A stretch of DNA of 64,000 nucleotides, taken from Pectobacterium zantedeschiae. Its GTDB lineage: Bacteria; Pseudomonadota; Gammaproteobacteria; Enterobacterales; Enterobacteriaceae. Numbering within the stretch: position 1 is the stretch's first letter; each line of letters begins with the position of its first letter. The position numbers and the translations under genes are program-made. The stretch spans positions 1,167,229-1,231,228 of the forward strand of contig NZ_NWTM01000001.1 in NCBI RefSeq assembly GCF_004137795.1. Direction: 5' to 3'. This document shows, one piece after another, positions 9,555 through 18,369 of the stretch. The notes beneath the pieces are model-generated. The model was given only the letters and a program-made list of their open reading frames with translations. It ran no database searches and was not told the DNA's origin.

Positions 9555-9878
9555 ATGGATTTGAATAATCGCCTGACCGAAGACGAAGCATTGGAACAGG
9601 CCTACGATATTTTTTTGGAACTTGCTGCTGACAACCTCGACCCGGCAGATATTCTGCTGTTCAATCTGCAATTCGAAGAGCGCGGCGGTGCTGAGTTATT
9701 TGACCCCGCGGAAGACTGGGCTGAGCATGTTGATTTCGACCTGAATCCAGACTTCTTCGCCGAAGTCGTGATTGGGCTGGCTGAGAATGATGGTGAAGAA
9801 ATTACCGATATTTTCGCCCGCGTGCTGATTTGCCGGGAAAAAGACCACAAACTTTGCCACATTCTGTGGAAAGAATAA
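9555..9878 (+). CDS. yciU: YciU, DUF440 acidic protein
   Basis: Cytoplasmic acidic protein of 107 residues, thought from structural work on homologues to mimic DNA; its true partner is unsettled. The sequence [22 protein letters not shown], then [26 protein letters not shown], is diagnostic. ATG at 9555 is chosen because the eight codons before it (from a TTG) are not conserved. Downstream of cls and convergent with oppF. Confidence 0.94.
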   Translation: MDLNNRLTEDEALEQAYDIFLELAADNLDPADILLFNLQFEERGGAELFDPAEDWAEHVDFDLNPDFFAEVVIGLAENDGEEITDIFARVLICREKDHKLCHILWKE

Positions 9879-9896
9879 GTTATCTCGCCTAAACGC

Positions 9897-9926
9897 AAGG
9901 CGTCTCCCGCAGGAGACGCCTTTTTT
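9897..9926. terminator. Terminator between yciU and oppF
   Basis: An 11-bp stem AAGGCGTCTCC/GGAGACGCCTT with loop CGCA, followed by TTTT on the plus strand. It ends yciU; its reverse reading also closes the opp operon. Confidence 0.9.
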
Positions 9927-9949
9927 ACATCAGTTACCGATAAAGCAGG

Positions 9950-10984
9950 TTACTGTGGTTCTACTTCTGCCACGGGTAACAACGCCTGCGGATCAACTTT
10001 CAGGCACGAAACGGCGTGCGTAAAGCTCCCTTCCAACAAGGGGCGAGTTTTCGTGCACTCAGGGCCGACAACCGGGCAGCGAGTACAGAATACACAGCCC
10101 GATGGCGGATTGATCGGTGACGGCAAATCCCCTTCCAGCAATTGTATCTTCTTGTTGCGTTCCTGATCGGGATCGGGAATTGGCACCGCAGACATCAGCG
10201 CGCGGGTATACGGATGCTGTGGGTTTTGATAGACCTGATCGTATGTTCCCAGTTCTACGGCATGACCCAGATACATCACCAACACGCGGTCAGAAATGTG
10301 TTTCACGACCGATAAGTCATGAGCGATGAAAATCAACGACAGACGCATTTCACGCTGTAGTTGACGCAGCAGGTTAACAACCTGTGCCTGAATCGATACG
10401 TCCAGCGCGGAAACTGGTTCATCACAAATAATCAGCTTCGGTTCCAGAATCAGCGCACGTGCGATCCCGATACGCTGACACTGCCCACCAGAGAATTCAT
10501 GCGGGTAACGGTTAATCAGGTTAGGCAGCAGACCCACCTTCAGCATCATCGCTTTCACACGATCTTTCACCGTTTGTCGATCCAACTCGGGATGATAAAC
10601 TTTCAACGGCTCGGCAATAATCTCGCCAATCGTCATACGCGGGTTCAACGACGCCAGCGGATCCTGAAATATCATCTGAATATCGCTACGCGCTGCGCGC
10701 CATTCATCGGCGCTCATGCCCAGCAGGTCTTTCCCCAACCAGGTGACGCGTCCGTCAGTCGCTTTTACCAGCCCAATAATGGCACGTGCCAGCGTAGACT
10801 TGCCGCAGCCGGATTCCCCCACTACGCCCAGCGTTTCACCTTCGTACAAACGCAGCGTCACACCATCGACCGCTTTCAGTTTTTTCGGCGGCTGCCAGAA
10901 CCACTGTTTATCATCTCTGACATCAAAGTGAACTTTCAGATCGTCCACTTCTAACAACACCTTTTTCTCGTCCGCGTTGTTCAT
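9950..10984 (-). CDS. oppF: Oligopeptide ABC transporter ATPase OppF
   Basis: One of the two ATPases of the OppABCDF oligopeptide importer, 344 residues. Walker A GESGCGKST is near residue 57, the signature FSGGQCQRIGIARAL near 164, and Walker B LIICDEPVSALD follows. The C-terminal oligopeptide-transporter extension has the Cys-rich segment CVFCTRCPVVGPEC, which in related transporters coordinates an Fe-S cluster. The start overlaps the oppD stop by 4 bp (ATGA), implying translational coupling. Last gene of the operon. Confidence 0.97.
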   Translation of the reverse strand: MNNADEKKVLLEVDDLKVHFDVRDDKQWFWQPPKKLKAVDGVTLRLYEGETLGVVGESGCGKSTLARAIIGLVKATDGRVTWLGKDLLGMSADEWRAARSDIQMIFQDPLASLNPRMTIGEIIAEPLKVYHPELDRQTVKDRVKAMMLKVGLLPNLINRYPHEFSGGQCQRIGIARALILEPKLIICDEPVSALDVSIQAQVVNLLRQLQREMRLSLIFIAHDLSVVKHISDRVLVMYLGHAVELGTYDQVYQNPQHPYTRALMSAVPIPDPDQERNKKIQLLEGDLPSPINPPSGCVFCTRCPVVGPECTKTRPLLEGSFTHAVSCLKVDPQALLPVAEVEPQ

Positions 10985-11976
10985 ACCACCTCCTCAATCG
11001 CTCTAAAGCAGGCGCGCAAGCGGCCATCACCAAAAGACTCCAGCGCAGGTGCGCTGTGGCAGACATCCATTGAATACGGGCAGCGCGGTTGGAACGGGCA
11101 CCCTTTTGGCAAGCGTAATAAGTTCGGTGGATTACCTGGAATGGTTGCCAACACGTCATCCTCTGCATCCAGACGCGGCACAGCATTAAGCAGGCCAACG
11201 GAATATGGGTGACTCGGATGATAAAAGACATCGCGGGCGACGCCATATTCCATGGTCCGCCCGGCGTACATGACCAGAACTTTGTCACAAATACCGGCAA
11301 CTACGCCTAGATCATGAGTGATCATAATAATGGCAGTATTAAACTCGCGTTTCAGCTCGTTCAGCAACGTCATAATCTGCGCCTGAACCGTTACATCCAG
11401 TGCCGTTGTCGGTTCATCGGCAATCAGCAGTTTCGGCCGACACAGCAGCGCCATTGCGATCATCACGCGCTGACGCATCCCGCCCGAAAACTCGTGCGGA
11501 TACATCTTCATGCGCTTACGCGCTTCGGGCATTTTGACCGCGTCCAGCATTTTGACCGATTCTTCAAACGCTTCGCTTTTGCTCAGGCGTTTGTGCAGCA
11601 TCAGCACTTCCATCAGCTGTTCACCGACGCGCATGTAAGGGTTCAGCGAAGTCATCGGATCCTGGAAGATCATACTGATTTCTTCAGCACGCAGCTTATT
11701 CAGTTGGTTTTCAGGTAAATTGAGGATTTCTCTACCACGAAAACGCGCCGAACCACCAATACGGCCATTACGAGCCAACAGCCCCATCAACGCAAAAGCG
11801 GTCTGTGATTTACCCGATCCAGATTCACCGACAATTCCCAGCGTTTCACCCGCATTGAGCGTGAAGTTCAGGTCGTTAACCGCCGTCACATCACCATCCT
11901 GCGTCTTGAACGTTACCCGGAGATCCTGAACATGTAGCAGCGCATCGTGCGCGCCAGTTAAATCAATCTTGCTCAT
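10981..11976 (-). CDS. oppD: Oligopeptide ABC transporter ATPase OppD
   Basis: Partner ATPase to OppF, 331 residues. Walker A GESGSGKSQ is near residue 53, the signature FSGGMRQRVMIAMAL near 163, and Walker B LLIADEPTTALDVT follows. The C-terminal Cys cluster reads CPFQPRCPYSMDVC. It overlaps oppF by 4 bp and lies 11 bp after oppC. Lengths and order match the E. coli operon. Confidence 0.97.
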   Translation of the reverse strand: MSKIDLTGAHDALLHVQDLRVTFKTQDGDVTAVNDLNFTLNAGETLGIVGESGSGKSQTAFALMGLLARNGRIGGSARFRGREILNLPENQLNKLRAEEISMIFQDPMTSLNPYMRVGEQLMEVLMLHKRLSKSEAFEESVKMLDAVKMPEARKRMKMYPHEFSGGMRQRVMIAMALLCRPKLLIADEPTTALDVTVQAQIMTLLNELKREFNTAIIMITHDLGVVAGICDKVLVMYAGRTMEYGVARDVFYHPSHPYSVGLLNAVPRLDAEDDVLATIPGNPPNLLRLPKGCPFQPRCPYSMDVCHSAPALESFGDGRLRACFRAIEEVV

Positions 11977-11987
11977 GTGAATGCTCC

Positions 11988-12896
11988 TCAGCGATCTTTC
12001 GGGTCGAGGGCATCACGCAGGCCATCGCCGATAAAGTTAAAACAAAACAGCGTGACAACCAGAAACGCCGCCGGATAAAACAGTAACCATGGCGACACTT
12101 CCATTGAGTTAGCACCATCATTCAGCAAAGCGCCCCAGCTACTTAACGGTTCCTGCGTCCCCAGCCCCAGGAAGCTCAGGAAGGACTCAAACAGAATCAT
12201 GCTTGGCACCAGCAATGAGGCATAAACCACCACTACGCCCAATACGTTAGGCACAACGTGACGCAGCACAATACCGCGCGTGGAAACACCGGAAACCATC
12301 GCCGCTTCAATGAACTCTTTACGTTTCAGGCTCAAGGTCTGGCCGCGCACGATACGCGCCATATCCAGCCAGGACACCATGCCGATGGCCACGAAGATCA
12401 GCAGCATGTTCTGCCCAAAGAACGTCACCAGCAGAATGACGAAGAACATGAATGGGAACGAGTTGAGGATCTCCAGCAGACGCATCATTACCGAGTCCAC
12501 TTTCCCGCCCAGATAACCGGACATCGCGCCATACAGCGTTCCGACGATCACGGCCACCAGCGCCGCCGCCACACCAACCATCAGCGAGACGCGCCCACCG
12601 ATGGCAACGCGAACCAGCAGATCACGGCCGGATGAGTCCGTGCCAAAATAGTGCCCAGATGTCATATCCGGCGCGGCTGACATCATTCCCCAGTCGGTAT
12701 CGGCATAGTCAAATGCCGACAGCATGGGGGCAAAAATCACAAATACGGTAATCACAGCCAAAACGAACAGACTGGCCAACGCAGCGCGGTTATGGATAAA
12801 GCGCAGACGCGCATCCTGCCACAGGCTGCGTCCTTCAATTTCAGCTTGCTCGGTGAAGTTCTCTAACGCTTCAACGTTTTTTCGATTCCAAAACAT
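11988..12896 (-). CDS. oppC: Oligopeptide ABC transporter permease OppC
   Basis: Inner-membrane permease of 302 residues with about six helices; the first is near residues 38-58 after a cytoplasmic N-terminus (WNRKNVEALENF). The permease EAA-type loop is visible as EAAMVSGVSTRGIVLRHVVPNV. The C-terminus (FNFIGDGLRDALDPKDR) is characteristic of Dpp/Opp permeases. Eleven bp separate it from each neighbouring opp gene. Confidence 0.96.
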   Translation of the reverse strand: MFWNRKNVEALENFTEQAEIEGRSLWQDARLRFIHNRAALASLFVLAVITVFVIFAPMLSAFDYADTDWGMMSAAPDMTSGHYFGTDSSGRDLLVRVAIGGRVSLMVGVAAALVAVIVGTLYGAMSGYLGGKVDSVMMRLLEILNSFPFMFFVILLVTFFGQNMLLIFVAIGMVSWLDMARIVRGQTLSLKRKEFIEAAMVSGVSTRGIVLRHVVPNVLGVVVVYASLLVPSMILFESFLSFLGLGTQEPLSSWGALLNDGANSMEVSPWLLFYPAAFLVVTLFCFNFIGDGLRDALDPKDR

Positions 12897-12907
12897 AACG
12901 CCCCCAA

Positions 12908-13828
12908 TTAATAGCGAATTTTCGGATCGATAACAGCGTAGAGCACGTCAATGATCGCATTAAATAAAATAGTTAAGCCGCCGACCAGAATCGTCAAGCT
13001 CAGTACCAGTGAATAGTCGCGGTTCAGTGCACCGTTCACGAACAGTTGTCCAATACCGGGTAAACCAAAAATGGTTTCAATGACCATTGAGCCAGTAATA
13101 ATCCCTACAAACGCAGGCCCCATGTAAGAGAGCACAGGCAACAACGCGGGCTTTAACGCATGGCGCAGAACGATGCGACGCATCGGCAACCCTTTGGCGC
13201 GCGCGGTGCGGATAAAGTTAGAGTGCAAAACCTCGATCATAGATCCTCGCGTAATACGCGCGATGCTGGCGATATAAGACAAAGACAGCGCCACCATCGG
13301 TAAAATCATGTATTTGGGTGCCCCACCGTTCCAGCCACCACCGGGCAGCCAACGCAGCGTAATGGCGAAAATCAGCACCAATAAGGGTGCGACGACAAAA
13401 CTGGGAATAACCACCCCCGTCATGGCAAAGCCCATCACGGTATAATCCCATTTCGTATTTTGATTCAGCGCCGCGATCACTCCCGCACTGACACCAAAAA
13501 CAATGGCCAGAATAAATGCAGCGAACCCTAATTTCGCTGAAACCGGGAAAGACGTCGCGACCAGATCGTTCACGGAATAGTCTTTGTATTTAAAAGAAGG
13601 ACCGAAATCACCCTGTACCAATTGCAGCAAGTAGTTACCGTACTGCGTCATTATTGGGTCGTTCAAATGATATTTGGCTTCAATATTCGCCATCACTTCT
13701 GGCGGTAAATTACGCTCGCCGGTAAAAGGACTGCCGGGCGCCAATCGCATCATAAAGAACGAGATGGTGATCAGGATAAATAGTGTTGGAATCGCCTCTA
13801 AACAGCGGCGAAGAATAAATTTTAACAT
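12908..13828 (-). CDS. oppB: Oligopeptide ABC transporter permease OppB
   Basis: Inner-membrane permease of 306 residues. The first helix is at 9-28 (LEAIPTLFILITISFFMMRL), followed by the conserved periplasmic APGSPFTGERNLPPEV and the EAA loop RTARAKGLPMRRIVLRHALK. It pairs with OppC to form the translocation path. A 54-bp gap separates it from oppA, and 11 bp separate it from oppC. Confidence 0.96.
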   Translation of the reverse strand: MLKFILRRCLEAIPTLFILITISFFMMRLAPGSPFTGERNLPPEVMANIEAKYHLNDPIMTQYGNYLLQLVQGDFGPSFKYKDYSVNDLVATSFPVSAKLGFAAFILAIVFGVSAGVIAALNQNTKWDYTVMGFAMTGVVIPSFVVAPLLVLIFAITLRWLPGGGWNGGAPKYMILPMVALSLSYIASIARITRGSMIEVLHSNFIRTARAKGLPMRRIVLRHALKPALLPVLSYMGPAFVGIITGSMVIETIFGLPGIGQLFVNGALNRDYSLVLSLTILVGGLTILFNAIIDVLYAVIDPKIRY

Positions 13829-13882
13829 TGCTCGTACCTATAAAAGGCTGGCATCACAACGGCGTGCTGCCAGCCATTATTA

Positions 13883-15520
13883 TTAGTGCTTGATGATATA
13901 AAGATCTTTCACGTAAACATTATCCTGGGGATCGTTGCCCGTTAATCCACCAACATAAGGTTTCACCAGTCGGGTATTCGCATAGTAATAGACCGGTATG
14001 GTGACGGCGTCTTTATCCAGTTGCGATTCCGCCTGCTGGTAAACCGCAGCGCGCTCCTCATCAGTTTTCACCTGCAAGGATTTCGCCACCAGTGCATCAA
14101 ACTCTTTGCTCTTATAGTGCGAGGTGTTACTGCTGCTGTCCGACAGCATGCTGTTCAGGAAGGTTGAAGGTTCGTTATAGTCCGCACACCATCCGGCACG
14201 TGCAACATCATAAGTCCCCTGATGACGAGTGCTGAGGAAGGTTTTCCATTCCTGGTTTTCCAGCTTAACGTCCACACCGATATTCTGTTTCCAGATAGAG
14301 GCAGCCGCGATCGCCATCTTCTTATGCAGATCGGAGGTGTTGTACAGTAGGCTCAGCGTCAACGGTTTCTCTGCGGTATAACCCGCTTCTGCCAACAGTT
14401 TTTTCGCTTCTTCATTACGTTTCGCCTGTGACCAGGTGAACCACTCCGGTACTGACGCTTTCAGACCATCGATATACGGTGGTACAAAACCATAAGCAGG
14501 AATATCGCCCTGATTCTTCACTTTGTTAGTCAGAATATCCTGGCTCAGGCCCAGACGCAGCGCGGTACGTACGCGTACATCGTTAAATGGCGGCTTCTGG
14601 TTGTTAACTTCGTAGTAGTAAGTACACAGGTACGGGTTAACCTTCACTTCATCCGGGATTTCTTTCTTCAGCTTTTGGAAGAGTTCGATTGGCAGGTTGT
14701 TGTACGTCATGTCGATTTCACCGCTGCGGTAGCGGTTGACGTCCGTCACTTCAGACGCAATCGGCAAATATGTCACCTGATTAATCACAGTATGGGCGTT
14801 GTCCCAATATTGCGGGTTACGCTCAAGTACCATTTTTTCGTTCACTACCCAGCTTTTCAGCTTGTAGGCACCATTACCAACCCAGTTTTGCGGCTGCGTC
14901 CATTTTTCACCGAATTTTTCGACAACGGCTTTATTGATTGGCGACATTGCGACGTAAACAGGCAGTTTATAGAAGTATGGTACGGCTTCGGAAAGCGTGA
15001 CTTCAAACGTATGATCGTCGATCGCTTTCACGCCCAGCGTATCAGGGGATTTTTTACCAGCGATGATGTCATCGATATTCAGCAAATGACCATATTGCAG
15101 ATAGCTAGCGTAAGGCGATGCCGTTTTTGGATCGGCCAAACGCTGCCAGCTGTAGACGAAATCCTGTGCGGTAACTGGCTCACCATTGGACCATTTGGCA
15201 TCTTTACGCAGGTGGAATGTCCACACTTTAAAATCTTTGTTATCCCAGCTTTCCGCTACGCCTGGGCTGGTTTTGCCGTTAACGTCAGAAATGACCAGCC
15301 CTTCCAGCAGGTCGCGCGACACGTTGGATTCTGGCACGCCTTCGATTTTATGCGGGTCAAGGGATGAAACCTCAGCGCCGTTGTTACGCACCAATTCCTG
15401 TTTTTCTGCTAACTGAACGCCGGCGGGAACGGTCGCGGCGAAGGCAGAAACAGCCATCGTGCTACTTAATGCCGCGATAATAGCGGCAGCTATTCTTTTT
15501 TTAGTTGTGATGTGTGTCAT
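13883..15520 (-). CDS. oppA: Periplasmic oligopeptide-binding protein OppA (copy 1)
   Basis: Solute-binding protein that delivers peptides to OppBCDF. The 545-residue precursor has a signal peptide ending AFA (about 28 residues) and a mature start ATVPAGVQLAEKQELVRNNG. The SBP_bac_5 fold is supported by SSLDPHKIEGVPESNVSRDL, KDAKWSNGEPVTAQDFVYSWQRLADP and the C-terminal DNVYVKDLYIIKH. It is nearest to oppB and so the likely original partner. A second, very similar oppA lies 191 bp upstream on the same strand. Confidence 0.96.
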   Translation of the reverse strand: MTHITTKKRIAAAIIAALSSTMAVSAFAATVPAGVQLAEKQELVRNNGAEVSSLDPHKIEGVPESNVSRDLLEGLVISDVNGKTSPGVAESWDNKDFKVWTFHLRKDAKWSNGEPVTAQDFVYSWQRLADPKTASPYASYLQYGHLLNIDDIIAGKKSPDTLGVKAIDDHTFEVTLSEAVPYFYKLPVYVAMSPINKAVVEKFGEKWTQPQNWVGNGAYKLKSWVVNEKMVLERNPQYWDNAHTVINQVTYLPIASEVTDVNRYRSGEIDMTYNNLPIELFQKLKKEIPDEVKVNPYLCTYYYEVNNQKPPFNDVRVRTALRLGLSQDILTNKVKNQGDIPAYGFVPPYIDGLKASVPEWFTWSQAKRNEEAKKLLAEAGYTAEKPLTLSLLYNTSDLHKKMAIAAASIWKQNIGVDVKLENQEWKTFLSTRHQGTYDVARAGWCADYNEPSTFLNSMLSDSSSNTSHYKSKEFDALVAKSLQVKTDEERAAVYQQAESQLDKDAVTIPVYYYANTRLVKPYVGGLTGNDPQDNVYVKDLYIIKH

Positions 15521-15612
15521 TATTTTCTCCTGTAATGTTGTCGTGTTAGTTATCCCAGCACGATTCCTGAATTAACGCCCTGTGAGAAAACGGTTAATCG
15601 ATTCGACTCCCG

Positions 15613-15639
15613 ACCCATTCCCACATGGCAGGAATGGGT
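15613..15639 (-). terminator. Hairpin between the two oppA copies
   Basis: A 9-bp stem ACCCATTCC/GGAATGGGT with a 9-nt loop, in the 191-bp gap. No T run follows in the direction of transcription. It may stabilise the upstream oppA message or attenuate read-through rather than terminate fully. Confidence 0.45.
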
Positions 15640-15711
15640 AACCAGAGATTAAACACCAAATTAATCGCTACTCGCTCATTTCATTTGCATCAAACCGTAA
15701 ACAGCAGCGGA

Positions 15712-17349
15712 TTAATGCTTAATGATATAGAGATCTTTCACCCGTAGATTATCCAACGGGTCCTTGCCGGTAATGCCACCGACATACGGTTTTATCAGTC
15801 TGGCGTTCGCGTAGTAATAGACCGGTACGATGGCCGCATCTTTATCCAACTGCGATTCTGCCTGCTGATAAACTTGTGCTCGTTCATCGTCCGTTTTTGC
15901 CTGAACAGCCTGCTCCATCAGCTTGTCGAACGCGGCGCTCTTGTAATGCGCGGTGTTATTGCTGCTGTCTGACAGCATGCTATTCAGGAACGATGTTGGT
16001 TCGTTATAGTCCGCACACCATCCTGCACGCGCGACATCATAATTGCCTTGATGGCGTGTACTGAGATAGGTTTTCCACTCTTGGTTTTCCAACTTCGCGT
16101 CAACGCCCAGATTCTGTTTCCAGATCGATGCAGCCGCGATCGCCATCTTTTTATGCAAATCAGACGAGTTATAAAGCAAATTAAACGTTAGCGGCTTATC
16201 TGCGGTATAACCCGCTTCCGCCAGTAGTTTTTTCGCTTCTTCATTACGTTTAGCCTGTGGCCAGGTAAACCACTCTGGCGTATGCGCTTTCAGGCCATCC
16301 GTGAAGGGAGGAATATAGCCATACGCAGGAATATCGCCCTGATTTTTAACTTTATTGGTCAATATGTCTTGATCAAGCCCCATACGCAGAGCGGTGCGCA
16401 CTCGCACATCGTTAAATGGCGGTTTCTGATTATTGATTTCGTAATAATAGGTGCAGAGGTAGGGATTGATGTTAACTTCTTGTGGGATTTCTTTTTTTAG
16501 CTTCTGAAATAGCTCAATAGGTAATTTATTATTGGTGACATCAATTTCACCTGCACGATAGCGGTTAACATCCGTCACTTCGGAAGCAATCGGCAGATAG
16601 GTGACCTGATTAATCACGGTCTTGGCGTTATCCCAATATTGGGTATTGCGCTCTAGCACAAGCCGTTCATTCACGACCCAGGACTTAAGACGGTAGGCGC
16701 CATTCCCCACCCAGTTTTCCGGCTGGGTCCATTTATCACCAAATTTCTCCACTGCCGTTTTATTTACCGGAGACATGGATGAGTGATTCAGTAATTTATA
16801 AAAGTAAGGGATCGGCTCACTTAATGTCACTTCCAGCGTATGGTCGTCGAGTGCTTTTACACCCAGTGCATCAGGTGATTTCTTGCTGGCAATAATGTCA
16901 TCGATATTCAGCAGATGACCATATTGTAAATAGCTAGCATAAGGCGAAACGGTTTTCGGATCGGCCAGACGTTGCCAGCTATAAACAAAATCCTGAGCGG
17001 TAACCGGTTCGCCATTTGACCACTTGGCATCTTTACGTAAATGGAACGTCCAGACTTTAAAATCACTGCTTTCCCAACGCTCAGCCACGCCGGGGATCGG
17101 GTGTCCATCAGGATCGGAAATCACCAACCCTTCATATAAATCGCGCGCAACGTTGGATTCCGGTACACCCTCTATTTTATGCGGATCCAGTGATGATACC
17201 TCAGCGCCATTGTTTCTCACCAGAACCTGTTCTTTCGCCAGCTCAACGCCGGCAGGTACATTAGCAGCCTGAACATTCACACATGACGCCATCACTGCGG
17301 CGGCAATCATACTGGTAACAAAGCATCGTTTTGTTTTGCGAATTTTCAC
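15712..17349 (-). CDS. oppA: Periplasmic oligopeptide-binding protein, tandem OppA paralogue (copy 2)
   Basis: Second oligopeptide-binding protein, 545 residues from the chosen start, closely related to copy 1 through its length (shared SSLDPHKIEGVPESN, WSNGEPVTAQDFVYSWQ and DLYIIKH). I choose GTG at 17349 because AGGGG lies 10 bp upstream and the product then begins with a standard signal peptide (KIRKTKRCF, hydrophobic core, VNVQA). The ATG 33 bp earlier has a weak RBS. Differences are scattered: residues around the binding region such as LLNHSSMSPVNK replace PVYVAMSPINK of copy 1. First gene of the opp transcription unit, so probably the most highly expressed. The pair may have different peptide preferences (inference). 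Confidence 0.92.
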   Translation of the reverse strand: MKIRKTKRCFVTSMIAAAVMASCVNVQAANVPAGVELAKEQVLVRNNGAEVSSLDPHKIEGVPESNVARDLYEGLVISDPDGHPIPGVAERWESSDFKVWTFHLRKDAKWSNGEPVTAQDFVYSWQRLADPKTVSPYASYLQYGHLLNIDDIIASKKSPDALGVKALDDHTLEVTLSEPIPYFYKLLNHSSMSPVNKTAVEKFGDKWTQPENWVGNGAYRLKSWVVNERLVLERNTQYWDNAKTVINQVTYLPIASEVTDVNRYRAGEIDVTNNKLPIELFQKLKKEIPQEVNINPYLCTYYYEINNQKPPFNDVRVRTALRMGLDQDILTNKVKNQGDIPAYGYIPPFTDGLKAHTPEWFTWPQAKRNEEAKKLLAEAGYTADKPLTFNLLYNSSDLHKKMAIAAASIWKQNLGVDAKLENQEWKTYLSTRHQGNYDVARAGWCADYNEPTSFLNSMLSDSSNNTAHYKSAAFDKLMEQAVQAKTDDERAQVYQQAESQLDKDAAIVPVYYYANARLIKPYVGGITGKDPLDNLRVKDLYIIKH

Positions 17350-18369
17350 TTTATAAACGCCCCTGTCTTGATACAACGCCATACCGGACTCTATGCATAA
17401 AGATTGCTGTCACATAGAGCAGAAAAGAACGCCTATTATCCAAATAAATCATAAAATTAATTTATGGGTTAATAACGGATAATAGGTCGAAACTCGAAGC
17501 TATCAAAAGCGGACACATTCGCCAATATTTTTACATTGATGTTGCTTAATTTTCTTTACTACTGCCCGATAAATGTTTTATTGCAATAGAGTGACACCGC
17601 AATTAACCCCATGATATACAATGTTTTTTCTTTTTATTTGCAAGTATTTTTTAAATATTCAGCAATTTATAGATTTTGAGCAAAAAAACATCGTAATGGG
17701 TTTCATCATTTTCACAGCACAAAAATGATGACGTATGCTTACCTATCCGCGTCATTACCTGACTGAAATGTGATTATTTTAACAATTTGATTACTCACCT
17801 TGCACGGCAACAGCACACTATTTCCAAACTATTGCTGGCGTGTAAAATAACTAACCCGATTAAGATATAAGCAATATTTATACGAACACGTTTTATACGA
17901 ACAGGTAACTCCCGGAATTGCCCCCGGCAATTGTCTGCACCACTGCCACCGATTATCTCCTACCGATCAATTTTAGGTAGAAAAGCTCCTGAGCCCACCG
18001 AGTTAATGATATTGGTTATCAACACCATCATGCTGAATGGTGTCAGCTTAAAGGAAAGTCGATATTGATCACAAAAAAGACACCCACAAATAGGTATGCT
18101 CATTCCATACCGTAGCGAACGCGTAAATCATCTTAATTTTGCCTTGTTTTCAAAACAATATTTCAAAAATTTATGATATCGGCGGTTACAGTATTTTTAA
18201 AAGTAACAATCGCGCCACAACGGCGGATGACAAGCTCTTTGAGTCAATTAATGCGAGATAGGCAAAAAAGAATAGCCTGGTAACGGAAACGCCCCCCGTT
18301 CGTTTATCTATACTGTTCTATTCGGCGAACAATTGACTGAAAGAGTTTAACATTTATCAGGAGAGCATT
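17350..18369. promoter_or_regulatory. 1-kb non-coding region between oppA2 and adhE
   Basis: AT-rich stretch of 1,020 bp holding the divergent promoters of the opp operon and adhE. No convincing gene is visible. TCGATATTGATCAC (18059-18072) matches the FNR consensus at 8 of 10 positions, which would fit anaerobic expression of adhE. In E. coli this interval contains ychE; nothing resembling it is present here. An RBS (AGGAG) precedes adhE. Confidence 0.5.

Noticed and set aside
14675-15367. 230-codon plus-strand ORF opposite oppA
   Set aside because: Mirror of a conserved coding region; its own translation shows no motif. The same applies to 10361-10954 opposite oppF and to 44410-45063 opposite yeaH.
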